In this document: positions 49,227-60,766 of the stretch, in pieces
Layout of the letters: each line of letters starts with the position of its first letter
Position numbering within the stretch: position 1 is the first letter of the stretch
NCBI GenBank assembly: GCA_023846275.1
Contig: JAIUJO010000298.1
Span: 7,501 to 71,500 of the forward strand
Length of the DNA stretch: 64,000 nt
Direction of reading: 5' to 3'
DNA from: Vanilla planifolia
Taxonomy: Eukaryota > Streptophyta > Magnoliopsida > Asparagales > Orchidaceae
Position numbers and translations under genes: made by a program
Notes under the pieces: model-generated
Databases searched by the model: none
What the model was told of the DNA's origin: nothing
The model's input: only the letters and a program-made list of their open reading frames with translations

Positions 49227-49483
49227 GTTTGGGTAATGTTGCTAGTGCTTCTTTTTTCATCTAAAGACTTCTGTCCTCTTTTTTCAACCAGCCACCAAAA
49301 GAGTAATCTTTTATGCATATATGTTGTAGAGCACTCACTCTAAACATCTTGAAGAAGAAATTTTTAATTTGCATAATAATTTAATAAATGTCTGGTGTAC
49401 GGCTCTATTGTTAGTTTTTCAATTTGACATTTCATTTGCTAAGACATTATTCTTCATGATTGCACTCAATTTTTGTGTTACAG

Positions 49484-49628
49484 ATTGAGCTTGAGAATAA
49501 GCAAATAGCTTTGGATTTGGAGGAGGAGTGGAAAGCAAAATCCTGTTGAGCGATAAAGTCATTGGAACAAGAAAGGAAGATTGAGAGTCCCATCTCATTG
49601 ATATTAAGTTCTGAATGAGATGAAAAAA
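49484..49628 (+). pseudogene. KIN-7 relic exon 10
   Basis: Acceptor tgttacag, then IELENKQIALDLEEEWKAKS, a stop (49547-49549), SLEQERKIESPISLILSSE, a stop (49616-49618), DEK. It corresponds to SELE.ERIALELEEE...EQAKKIENLSSLVL.SERDEK. Both stops are TGA where Arg is expected, fitting CGA to TGA deamination. Confidence 0.93.
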
Positions 49629-51039
49629 GTTATTCATTTAAGGTTTATGCTTTTTTCCTTGGGTTGATTGGCAATCTAATTCTTTTTTTTACTATTTATT
49701 TGATGGTTAGACAGACTTTTTGATGCGAGTTGCTAATTGCTTTGTAAACTTGCTTATGGTTAGCCTACAAAAGCCTTTTGGGTTAGAGCATCAAATTTTC
49801 CCTAATCATTAATTTGTCTTTTGGTGTCCTATCATGGCTAAAGGAAGTCATAGTATATTATATGTTTTTGAATACAAATAATAGTTTTTATTAGGTTATT
49901 TGTATGGCTTATTGATTGCTACTCTGAATATTCCAAGAATTTATGTTTTACATTTACTTCTCTAAACCATATAAATACTTGTATTGTATTCTTTATGGTA
50001 TACGAAAAATCTCATGGTTAAATTAACTTGTAATCAACATCTTCAAGGCTAAATGGGATGGCATTGGATTGGCTTTAGTCTACTAGATTAGGAGTTGTGC
50101 TGGAAAGATCTGGTAGTAGCCTAGTCACATATGTAACATGAAATGTTTTTAGTTCTTCGAGGTGATGGTCATAACAAGATTGGCTTTTCAAGTTGAGACT
50201 GGCTTTATTGTGGATTCCTGACATGTCCTACAAAGAAGAATTTTATGGAGTCAGGAAAAGAATTGGCTTATACTTAATTTGCTACAACCATGCTATGTTT
50301 AATGTTTTTGTCTAAAATATTTGATGTTATGGCCACTTAAAAATGTTGGTTAATTTCCAATGAGTTGTAGTTCATTTGGAATTGACCCTGTTTTCCTAAT
50401 AGAAGGTCTAAGATTCAATGTGAGCATAGCCTTTATTTTTCTTCAAAAAAATTACTTCAAAATTTTTTATGATTATAAAGCCATTGTTTGCCATGGAGTT
50501 ATAGAATATTTGTTAGTACATAATTTTAGAAGGTAAAGCAGATGGAATGTTTTTCCAAAATGAACCTTAATCATTTATCTATTGGCTTTATTCAATCAGC
50601 ATCTTAGGATTCCTCGAGCCCATCTTTAATAGCTTTGAAACTATATATGGCCCTCATTAGCTTTGTTTAGCTTTTATTCCTCATCAATTCCACTCTTTAG
50701 TTATGAGAATAGTACATAGTTAACATTTTTTTATCTCAAACAAGTATGAAGGGTCACCATTTGTTTCATTGCAATTGTTTTATTTCTTTGCAATGTAAGT
50801 GATTGTTGTATTGTTGGTTATAAAAATACATTTCAATTTTAATTTATTTGTTTATCTTTTTGTTTAATTCTCTGATCATGCAATATTTTTGTTTGTTGTT
50901 TACAATTTCGAAGCTTGTCATGCACCTATAAGAACTTGGCTTCATATTATAACATTTTTTTATTTCCTCTTATTTATTTTGCATTATATTTTATATTTAA
51001 AGATATGTTATTAATTAATTCTTTTTTCGTTACTGGTAG
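49629..51039 (+). other. Intron, nothing recognised
   Basis: AT-rich sequence between exons 10 and 11. No element domain or ORF of note was found. Confidence 0.6.
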
Positions 51040-51091
51040 GGAGGCGAGTGGCCTGGTGTCCTGGCATTTTTAAAAGAAAATAATTGATGAG
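51040..51091 (+). pseudogene. KIN-7 relic exon 11
   Basis: Acceptor ctggtag, then RRVAWCPGIFKRK, donor gtaatg. The KRR.TWCPG string is a conserved landmark after the neck in KIN-7O-type proteins. The exon is only about 50 bases; its rarer words (Trp, Cys, Pro) make chance unlikely. Confidence 0.8.
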
Positions 51092-54000
51092 GTAATGCTT
51101 GTAGATGCATCCATTGCAATTATTTTAGCCTACATTTATGTTGTCTTTGTTATGATTTTTTTATTCTAGATTGAAACATTTCTAATATTATGCAATAAAT
51201 TCTATTAATTCTTTGACATCGTTCCATTTCCCCTTCTTTCTAACTAAATGATATGCCTTGCATTTGTCATATAAGAACACAAGAATATAAGAGGGATTTC
51301 TATGGATATCAATTTGTGCTTCCATATAAAGTATGATGTGTTTATTAGAAATAACTAATCCATTGCAGCTAATTGGGTTCTTTATTGTCAAGTACTTGAT
51401 AAGCAAAGTATGTGCTGAGTTTATCATAGGTCTCTTTTAAGTTTGAATAATTAGGAGGGAAATTAATTTAGCAATAGTACATAAAACACATTATACAAAA
51501 AAAAGATACGAAGTAATAAACAACTTAAAATTTACAACTATTTTATCAATGTTTATTGATTATCAAACTATGCAAATAGCTATTCAAAACAATTGTTCGT
51601 TTTACATATCTTTAGCATTTCGATTTTTTTGTATGATATAATTTTATTTTTTATTTTTCTTTTATTCTTATTATTCTTGCTCAAATAGATTTGAATAAAA
51701 TAAAATTGACACAGAATAATTTAAAATCTTAATTTTACAAAATTAAAGTTTGAATCATATACGTCGTTGTGTTTAAAAATAATATTTTTTTTTTAAATTT
51801 ATATGATTATTTTTTTATTAATTTATATTATTATAAAACTATATAAAATTAGCTTAATAAATAGTTTAATAGTTTTAATGATTCATGATTTAATATAAAT
51901 ATTTACATAAAACTCAAAACACATATTAGTTTTACGAAAAAACACATATTACCTAAAATTTATCTTGAAATAGTATGACTGAAAAACACATATTAGTTTT
52001 ACTGGACATTTTGTTAAGTATTATTTAGATCGCATTTACATTTAAATCATAGTGTTATATAGATGTTAATGTTACCTAAAATTTATCACTATTATTTTAT
52101 TATTTAACTGAACGTTATCTAAATAATCTACTATTATTCTTATTAACTTGAAGTTGTTCATCATCTAGATGTTGCTTATATCTGCAAAATTCAATTACAA
52201 TTTTATATAATATTATTTAAAGATGCAATCAAACAATGCACCTAATAATTTAAATAAAATTATAGTTTATGCCATTATAGTTATCCAAATTCCCTTTTGA
52301 TATTTTATTTTGCCATCAGCTCTTCACAAAATCATCTCAACTTTGCTTCATGCATGTCATGTAGCTTTATTCTTTAGTAATGATCTACTAACCATAATGG
52401 TTCTAATTTCCACTTTATGAGTCACCAATGTGTATGCCTTATGTCAACACCTATATTGATTGGTTTAGTTCTCATTATGCTTTTATTTAGTGAAATAAAT
52501 ATATAACAAGTCATTATTCATGCCTAATGATTATGAAGCCAATAACAAGCCTAAGAAAGGTCCCTTTTTGCTAATTGTTTCTTATTTATAGAGAAAATAA
52601 AGATTGTTATAGGATATGCTCTCAAAAGCTTTCTAGAACATTAAAGCCATTCTTGTATTTCTCTAATTATCCTTCTCAAGAATATGGGACACCCTTTTTA
52701 TCTTTTCTCGATAATGTTTCTCTTATTTTCTTATCAACTTGAGGCCATAGCATTGGCTGTGTTAAATAATTTGGAGCATTTACTGCACTAGGAAAGAAAA
52801 GAAAGCATGATAGAACTTGGTAAAGGCATCAAACATCTTTTAAATTACTCCAATGGTTACAATGGAGAAGTGAAGTAGGGGTTGGGAAAAAAAAGCTGAA
52901 AACAATCAAATGGCTTATGGGTAGAACTTGCTTAGCATTTTGTTTTATTTTTAAATGCCTCTATATATGTGTAGATGTATCTCTCCTTATCATTTCCTTC
53001 ATTTTTAATCCTCAACCACATATCTATGTTTTTAAATAATATTACAATTTCACATTTAGCTTTATAATAGTGCACTGCAAACATGAAGCACAACTTGACC
53101 ACAAGTTTATATTCCGATGGTGTTGGTTGCTGCACAGATGAAGTTTTTTCATTTTAAATACATTTCAAGAGAACTATGCATTGCATAATGATGATACTTT
53201 AGCTTGATCTTCATTTCATTTGGATTGTTTACTTTGTTCTAGTGATTTTTTTCTTATAAGAGAATAACGTTATGGTGATGTTAATTGGGACATTTCATTC
53301 AATTTTTTTCAACTAAAAATTTTAAAAAAATATCTTAGTTGTATTATGTGTAAAATAATTAAACTCAATGAGTTTTTTTGAATTTTTTCAATGTATTATT
53401 ATTAACTCCCTTGTATTTTGTGGTTCTTTTTTTATGTACAATAAGAAGTTAGGAATGCCCAAGAAGTTGCAAGAGCAGTGTATGATGAACTGGTTTTCTA
53501 TCCTCTTTCCAAGGATTTTCAGATGCATTGTTTACTTTGCTTTTGCTAGGGAAATGATATTTCCTTTTTTATTATTTCTTTTTTATTTTGGAACTTTGAA
53601 ATCTTCTTTTTGAAAAAACTTTTATGTTAGCTATTCTGATCTTCTTGGCTTTCAGAACCTCTATTGGGGTTCTCTTTAGAGTGAAAAAAGGAATGAAATA
53701 ATAATTAGTTTGTTATATTTTTAGAAGTCAATTAGTGACTCAACTCAGAAGCTTTTTAATTAAGTTGAAGAAATTGCTTTGGACTTTGGCCTTTTAAAAG
53801 ATTCATATGAAAATACAACAGCCTTTCCCAAAGACTTCATGTAGCTTTTCTCCTTCTTTTCTAAAATAATATTGGTAATTCTTGCATCTTTTTATGCTTA
53901 TTTGTGATTTGTGTAATACATATGGCAAATATTGTTGTTCTCTTTGGTGCTTTATCTAATTTTTTCACCCTTGAAATGATGAATTTTGGCATATCTTTTC

Positions 54001-54699
54001 AAGGAGAAGTTGGTTTTGGTTAAATCAAGGAATCATTGTAATTATTATCCTATTCATGGTTGTTTTCAAAAAACAAATATGTTAAAAGTGAAATACCTTG
54101 CTGGCAACCTTTGAAGAGAAGTTGTGTAGTACATAAGAAAGCTGGCAAATACATTTTGTTTTACAACAAAACTATGTATTTTGACTTGAGTCACATTTTC
54201 CAAGTTATCCCTTTAGCTACCAAGGGTAATTTCATAAATCATCAAGGTACTTCACAATTATGAGTATGCGTTGATTATATAGTAATGGAGATGCGAGTCC
54301 TATTTTTGCATTAATTCTTTCACCTTATTTGAAAGGGAAAGGCTTCTTAAATTAGCTTGTACTTTTAACTCTAAATTATGGAATGAAGTTTTTTTTTCTT
54401 TTTTGCTTATGAAGATAGTAGACTTGTCTAATTGTTGTGATTAACATCAATATCATGTCATTGGTTACCTTTTGGCTTAATGTAAATGAAAACAATATAA
54501 ATGTTTTCTTCCAACAATTTCTAATGTATCACATGGCAAGATTTAATGACCATCTTAGTCCAATTTTTTGCAATGGTGGCACTTACCATAGCCAAATTAA
54601 TCTACTTGATCCATTCACAACCAATACTCATTATTAAACTAAATCACTATATGGGGAAATTCATAGGATTTTCCGTGAATAAATCTAGAGTAATCATGT

Positions 54700-54747
54700 A
54701 AGAGAGGAGGGTGGGGGAGGGAGATAGAGAGAGAGTGCAGAAAAAAG
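54700..54747 (+). repeat. Polypurine/GA-rich run
   Basis: Almost pure purine on the plus strand (agagaggagggtgggggagg, then gagatagagagagag). Such runs can form triplex DNA. Confidence 0.8.
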
Positions 54748-55142
54748 ATTGTTAGTTGAAGGTCATGCCTCCTTACTTCTATTGCTTCGTTTTAAAGCAC
54801 AGGCATATGAAAATCACTAATGATTCCATAGAATACTACCTAGTATACTTTGTAGTACAACTCTTATCCGTTGAATAAGGAAAACTTCAAATTAGAAGGG
54901 TGCTAATTTTATTTAAAAATCTTCTCATATCCTATAATTGATGGGATGCTTCTACTTGGTTTAAAAATAGTGTTACTCATTCTTATTTGGTTATTGCTCT
55001 TATGATTAATTTGGAAAACATCTTATAAAATTTCTTCAGTCTATCTTTTTCTAGATTGGAATTTGGATTGCAAAAATACCTTAAGACCTGGTCCTCAAAT
55101 CTTTGCTAGATTTCCTAAAGGGTTTCTCTTAGAGGTTTTTTA

Positions 55143-55412
55143 TCACCTCTGTTTAAGTTTTGTAGTTTTGCTTCTCATGTAAAACTGTTCAAATTCTTTG
55201 TTCTTCTTGTGAAATCTCCAATCGTAGAGTGCAATTCTTGGGAAATCTTTGAGAACCATTGGTGGAACTTTATGCTTGCTACTTAATGTGTCATAAACTT
55301 TCAAGCTCATCATCTCAAGTGGCTCTGTGCTTGAGCTTACTATCTCAAGTTTTGGGCAATCTTCAAATTGGTTGCTATAATCTCTCAAGGTTTCTTTGTA
55401 ACGGTTGCTCAT
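55143..55412 (-). pseudogene. Possible retrotransposon gag fragment
   Basis: An 89-codon minus-strand ORF begins MSNRYKETLRDYSNQFEDC. The E-(T/S)-L-R-x-Y-x-x-(R/Q)-F core is typical of plant gypsy-type gag proteins. The rest, including FPRIALYDWRFHKKNKEF, is not familiar. No LTR or zinc knuckle was found nearby. It could be an unrelated open stretch. Confidence 0.3.
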
Positions 55413-56047
55413 GGGTTAATACAACTTGTGGCTTGTAGAACTTTTCTTCAAGGTTATTTAAACATACAATAAATGTTGTTGGGATATGTCAAGATTGTCT
55501 TATTTACTTTTATTGTTGTTATCTTGATCATTTGTACTTTTTCAAGGATTTATGTCTCTTTGAATATTTTTTAAGTAGAAATGGATTTTTTGGAGAGTCT
55601 TTTGATTATTTTTAAATAGAGAACATGAGATAATGAAACTCATATTTTTGTTGTTCCAAATTCTTTTTAATTAATCACCTATGGCATTTGTGCATTTCAG
55701 ATGATGTAAAGTGGGGCTTATGTCCCTCATCTAGGGGTGGTTCAATAACTCTAAAAAATCATATACTTTGATAGTAGAATTTTTGTCCCCATGATAAGGT
55801 CATACATAGGAGATAATACCTCTTGAAATTCCTTATCAATTATGAAATGCACAAGTAATTTTAAGTTCTCTAGATTTATCAGTATTGATTTCTCTTTATG
55901 GTAATAGGTTTAGCCAATAAATGTTATCAATGACTTTCTTTAAGAGTTGAAACAATATATATCAAATTGGTTTTAACTTTCTTAGCCCCTTAGTTATTCT
56001 TTTATTATATAAAACAATGTTTGATCTCTTAAAATTCTCTTATTGAT

Positions 56048-56490
56048 GATGCATATCATGTCTCTTTTTGTACTATTGCAACAGCTTCAACCACATTTGG
56101 ATAGCAATTTGAATTTTTTAAATATTCTTGATGATCTTTTATACCTTTTATTTGTCTTCATTGGATGGGTTTGTTGGGAGATCCAAGTTGAGTCAGTTCT
56201 ATGGTAGATATACTAGACACACCTTAAATGGGCTCCAAACAATTGATTTGTGGATGTGTTGATTTTGAGCATATGATGTCTCTTCTTATATTTATGTTTG
56301 AAGAGCTTCAACCACATCTTGAAGTGCTTTGGACTATTCAAATATTCTTGATAATCTTCTATTCCTTCTATTATATTAATAGTTTGACTCTATTTGTTGG
56401 GCATATTTCAAAATCCAAGTTGAATGGGCTTTATGATAGATATATTAGACACACCACCTTGAATGAGCTCTAAATAATTAAACTGTGGAT
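56048..56490 (+). repeat. 221-bp imperfect tandem duplication
   Basis: Shared words recur at a constant spacing of about 221 bases: cttcaaccacat (56085, 56306), aatattcttgat, ccaagttga, gatagatatactagacacacc or gatagatatattagacacacc, and tgtggatg. The unit resembles nothing I know. Confidence 0.88.
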
Positions 56491-59012
56491 GGTTTGATTT
56501 AATGAAAATTGGGTACACAATAGATTATGATCTTATGTCTTTTGAGTGCAGAGAGTTACATCCTTTCATTGGATTCATATTTACTATGTTAATGACCTTT
56601 ATGTAGTTATGAATTTGCTTATAAAAAGAGTATTTCAATTCCACACAGTGTTTGTTTGTCACTCAAGATGTATACATACCTTTGTTAAGAGAAATATGTT
56701 ACTTTTAGCCCCTAATATCCTATTTGCACTCTATCATCTTAGAATGGTTTTCTTAATCACAACAAGAAATTGTGAAATCATCTTATCATTGATAACCCTC
56801 CAAGAAAATCCATCAAAATTGTCTTCTAGGGTTGATTACGTATTGCTAGTGGTATGCATAGACCTTACTTTAGCTTGGTTGGTTTTGTAATGCTTTAGAA
56901 TGTAGTCTCTTGAATGAATTTCTCTATGTCAGATTCCATACATGGCTAATATATTATCTTTGTAGGTTCAAAATAATCTTGTTAAAAATGTTTTTGTCCA
57001 ATGTATTTGTATGAAATACTATGATTAAATATGATTTTTTATTTTATAAGAGATTAATTGTTTAATTTTAAGCAGGCATTTTGGATGGTAACAAGTGTGT
57101 GACATTTTTATGTCAAGAATGAATGGGTTAGATTTAAAAAATGTAGATTAGGAAAGGTCTCAATAAGACAAATCCAAGGTTATTGTTTTATTGGAATTGG
57201 AGGTTTTTTGGGGGTTGAGGACTAAACTTAATATATGAGCTTTATGTTAAAATAATAATGTAATGCTAAATGAAAAAGAGTTTCTTTTAAGTTATATGGT
57301 CAAAGAGATATTCTCCTCTGCTTGATGTTGTTTTGCATCCTTATTGAATATGATGGGGAGTTGTGGTACAATTGGGAGCTAAAGGAAAAATAAATTATTA
57401 GCTTAAAGAGAAATAATGAGGGAGAGATTGACATGAAAGTAGGGCAAGGTGGAGATTGTGATGAGAATTTAGAAAGCAGTATGAGGAGTTTCATGGAGGT
57501 GCTTGCTAAGATGAAGAAAGCTTTTGTGTTTTTCTAGTTCAAAATCTTTTCTGATATGTTTTATTTGGGACTATTTGGTTTTGTACCACTCCATCTAGCA
57601 ATCTTTTAGGATTTATTCATTGCTTGGTGATTCAAACTGTAAGGCATTGCTTGATGATCACTTTCTACTTTCTTCAGTCCTAAGTATTACATTGGCATTC
57701 ATTTTTTGTCATAAGCTTGCAAATCAACCTCAGCCTCAACTTTTATGAGTAATTGTTGTTCTTTAAATTTCGAGGGCATGGATTGACATAGATCAACTTC
57801 TTTGATATTCTCCATTAGGTTTAGACAACCTTAATCTTCCCCTCTTTGAATTGGTTGCATTCAACTTTGGTGGTTATTTATTTTTTTGGTTCTATATTAT
57901 GGTTCTTTTATCATGATAAGTTATTGCTTTGTAACTATCTATGCAAAGCATTGAATGGTTTGTATTAGCTATGTCAACTATTATTCCAAAGATTGATTGG
58001 AGTCTCCATCATCTATAACTATTTGTTCATTTCCTTTCGTGAACTTTTAGTCTTGGCCATATATTTCAAAGATGATGCTTCAATACAAAATGATTCATCC
58101 ATAGCTTATACCATTGTCAGATGTTGTTGAAAAATAAACTAAATGAATTGAGTGCCTTGAGCAATATTGCACCATCTAAATTTTCTTAATTTGATTTTGT
58201 TAAATACAAAAATGCCACTTGTTCAAAGGAAGCCAAATAGAGCTCAACCAAGAAAGAAGATAGAATTTGAAGGGTCAGTTTCCCATATGATCATTGCTAA
58301 TCAACCCCAAAAAAAACTACGGTATAATATAATATGATTTGTGCATGTGTCTTTTTCCTTGTCCTCGGAAAAATCTTAAGTTTGGAAAATAATTGCATAT
58401 AATTGAAGCCTGCTTGCCTTACTTTGACATTCCTAATTGACTACTTTAAGATTAGTCTCTTTCATATTTTTTAGCTTAAGCTCTAATAATAGGTTTTATG
58501 GAAATGACTTGATTTTAGGAAAATAGTTTTTCTTATGTTCAAATGATTTGTCATCAAATTTGATGTGTCTTGATTGCCTAAGGAGTGCTCTAACAATGAG
58601 CCCCACTTCTTCTACAAAATATATATGTTTATTATATCTTTTTTGTTCTTATGATATTTAATTGTTGTATCTGATTATCATTCATATCTCACTTTTTCGA
58701 CATGCAAATTATCGTCACATCTATATCCACTTGTTAACTCTCTTCATATGGGCTATATGACAAACTTTACATGTTGATTATTACAGTTTTTAAAGAAAAA
58801 ATCTTACATGTTGATCATTACATTTGCATTATCCTTATACAAAAAAATGATTTATATCAGTTTGAATACTTGCTCAATTCTCCCCTTGTGAGATAATAAT
58901 CTGGTTCCCATAAATTGCTTAATTTCGTATTCTATTATGTTATGCTTTTAGAGTCTTAATACCATTCTTATGGTGTGTGCGTGTGTGGCGCAATTTAAGT
59001 CCCTTATTTTAG

Positions 59013-59071
59013 GCCACAACTTTATCAATAGATTTATGATCAAGAAAATTAAGGAATTCAATTTTGAGAAG
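59013..59071 (+). pseudogene. Possible KIN-7 relic tail exon (12)
   Basis: Acceptor ttttag at 59012 and donor gtatga after 59071. One frame is open and lysine/glutamate-rich: FINRFMIKKIKEFNFEK. It fits a coiled-coil tail exon by position and composition but has no specific landmark. Confidence 0.35.
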
Positions 59072-59106
59072 GTATGATATTTTGATCTTGATTTTTATTT
59101 CTCTAG

Positions 59107-59240
59107 TGAAAATACACCACAATTCCTCATCTAAGAAAATCACTCAAACGAAGAATCTATTGGGTAACCAACTATGTCAACATCAAAAACAATTTCATGA
59201 GCTCAAGTGTTGCATAGAAAGCATGGAGAAGATTACTATG
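59107..59240 (+). pseudogene. KIN-7 relic tail exon 13
   Basis: Acceptor ctctag, donor gtttgc, open frame with coiled-coil character: SSSKKITQTKNLLGNQL, QHQKQFHELKCCIESMEK. Spaced leucines, lysines and glutamines fit the tail. The next exon carries a firm family landmark. Confidence 0.7.
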
Positions 59241-59312
59241 GTTTGCTAAATCAAGTCTTTCCCTTTTTATTTTTTTAGGATGATGTTTCCATTCTATTTT
59301 TGATCCATATAG

Positions 59313-59521
59313 ATGTTGTAAGAACAGAGCCTTCAGAATGATATGGAGAAGGAAGAACTCCTTTCTCAAATTTATTCTCTTCAAAAAGAAGTGTCATGCT
59401 TATCATCTTCTTCTCTTGCTAAGAGAAAGAATCTCTGAGAAAACAACTTGATAAGACCATAAAAATTGAAGGATATTGAAACAAACTAAAAAATGCAGTC
59501 CAGGACAAAGTAAAGCTTAAG
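59313..59521 (+). pseudogene. KIN-7 relic tail exon 14
   Basis: Reads LQNDMEKEELLSQIYSLQKE then VSCLSSSSLAK. After a frameshift near 59435 it continues LRKQLDKT, and KLKNAVQDKVKL before the donor gtaatt. The LSSSSLA...LRK.L.KTK.KLKD.E.KLKN..QDK series is characteristic of KIN-7O tails. A TAA at 59319-59321 and shifted segments inactivate it. Confidence 0.88.
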
Positions 59522-59599
59522 GTAATTATTTTTGTCACAGATGTGTTAATTCAAGTTTGTTTTTATTTTCTTCATAAAGGTGAAGATTTCCTTTTTTAG

Positions 59600-59683
59600 A
59601 GTGAGAAAGGTTAGATTGAATGATGAGTTAAGATCTTGCAAGCTCAATGAGCTTTACTAGAACATAATATGTTGAAGCATAAG
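59600..59683 (+). pseudogene. KIN-7 relic tail exon 15, four internal stops
   Basis: Acceptor tttttag, then SEKG, stop, IE, two stops, VKILQAQ, stop, ALLEHNMLKHK. It matches the tail block SEKA.AERE.KRL..QKALLERD. Stops are at 59612, 59621, 59624 and 59648, several at positions where Gln or Arg is expected. Confidence 0.85.
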
Positions 59684-60086
59684 TGAAATGCTATATACCA
59701 AAAAAATTTGTAGGTAATTATCAGCTATGGTAGACTGGTTGTGTTTTATTTATACTAGGCCCTAAGGCATTGCTAGTTAATTTATGAGCTAGTTAATAAC
59801 TAGCACCAATGCAAGATGTAATATAGTAAACATATGAGGTGCAACTAGAAGAACAAAGGTCTATTTCATAGAAGTTTAGTGTGCTTCACAAAATCATGAA
59901 CTTTATTGAGCTAGGCCTAAGCATATGGAAATATTTTTTGAATTCAAAACTTATTTTCTTTATGAGCTATGTTTGTTTAATTTATACTTATGATTGATAT
60001 TCAATTCCTTATATTAAGTGAATAGGTTTGATTTGGTTTGGTACATTATGTTTGATGCATGTATTGTTTTTGGATGAGTATCAAAG

Positions 60087-60285
60087 GCTTGTATTCATTG
60101 CATTTGAGATGAAGGCTGATATGGCTTCAATGAAAGAGTCTTTGGAAATTACAATGAGAATATGAAGAAGAGGTTGTTAAAAATGAAATTCTAGAAATTG
60201 AATTGGATGTTATGCCCAGCAAACTGAATACTGCATTAGTTGATGCAAAACTACTGAAGGAGGATCTTCTTAGAATGACATAAAT
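60087..60285 (+). pseudogene. KIN-7 relic tail exon 16
   Basis: Reads AFEMKADMASMKESLEITM and, after a shift, EEEVVKNEILEIELDV then SKLNTALVDAKLLKED. It corresponds to the tail segment beginning (L)AFEMEA.IASL and containing a KLN.(S/A) block. Boundaries are approximate. Confidence 0.8.
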
Positions 60286-60424
60286 CACTATAATTGCAGA
60301 ATAATTAATTTTTGAACTAGTGTTAATTTCTTATCAATGCTTCCAAGCTTTTTTGCCATTGTACTTCAAGCATCTATTGGTTTTGATATCCTATTTTAGA
60401 ACTTGAAGCTGTTTTATTTTACAG

Positions 60425-60514
60425 GGATGAAGTTTATCCGATTCAGAAGCTGCATCTAGAAGTTTAGAAGATTCTCTCAGCTATCTATCAAGACAAAAGG
60501 AAGACATTGTCTTG
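60425..60514 (+). pseudogene. KIN-7 relic tail exon 17
   Basis: Acceptor tttacag, then after the first codons SDSEAASRSLEDSLSYLSRQ and KEDIVL, donor gtacta. Composition and position fit the next coiled-coil exon. The first ten bases are out of frame with the rest. Confidence 0.7.
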
Positions 60515-60603
60515 GTACTATAATTATTCAACTAATGCTTACGGCATTGAAATTGTTCTTTCCTTCGCTACATTTTTTTAATTCATATAGTTATTCATTG
60601 ATT

Positions 60604-60766
60604 GGATCAACAACTTAAAGAAGCTCATTTAGAACTTGAGGTTGTAAAATCCATTACAGATTATAAAGAGAAAACTCTAACAAAGAAACTCAAGATATCA
60701 AATGATGAAATTGTTAGTCTTACATAGAATCTGTCCAAGTTATTTGTGAATCAGAGTGCAACTGTG
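60604..60766 (+). pseudogene. KIN-7 relic tail exon 18
   Basis: Open coiled-coil reading DQQLKEAHLELEVVKSITDY then KKLKISNDEIVSL, one stop (TAG at about 60725), then NLSKLF, with donor-like gtttgt after 60766. This is the last segment I can tie to the gene; the true 3' end is not located. Confidence 0.65.

Larger units (their letters stand above)
51092..59012 (+). other. Large intron region (~7.9 kb), middle tail exons not found
   Basis: The family has further tail exons here, which I did not recognise. Contents noted separately: a purine-rich run (54700-54747), a minus-strand gag-like ORF (55143-55412) and a 221-bp tandem duplication (56048-56490). The rest is AT-rich without assignable features. 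Confidence 0.5.
30191..60766 (+). pseudogene. KIN7O-like: KIN-7 (CENP-E-like) kinesin gene relic with introns, KIN-7O-like
   Basis: KIN-7 kinesins are plus-end microtubule motors with an N-terminal motor domain and a long coiled-coil tail. At least 17 exon remnants occur in the right order on one strand, most still flanked by AG/GT splice signals. They encode the motor from the initiator Met (MERIYVTVRA) through HIGETNM, LVYFIGSER, LMTLGTVIKKL and FASRALQV, then the neck and the coiled-coil tail. The motor is inactivated: Walker A GQTxSGKT reads GQISNGNM, switch I is frameshifted, and switch II DLAGSE reads YFIGSE. In-frame stops occur in at least five exons. Introns are kept, so this is a decayed duplicate or a lost original gene, not a retrocopy. 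Assignment to KIN-7 is firm; KIN-7O is by remembered similarity. Confidence 0.92.

Noticed and set aside
51188..51427. 79-codon minus-strand ORF in the kinesin intron region
   Set aside because: No family recognised and no companion domain nearby.
53445..53530. Short open stretch reading EVRNAQEVARAVYDELVF near other kinesin exons
   Set aside because: Looks protein-like but is preceded by a stop, lacks a clear splice acceptor, and matches no KIN-7 segment I know.
54437..54637. 66-codon plus-strand ORF
   Set aside because: Composition is AT-driven, with no motif and no splice context.
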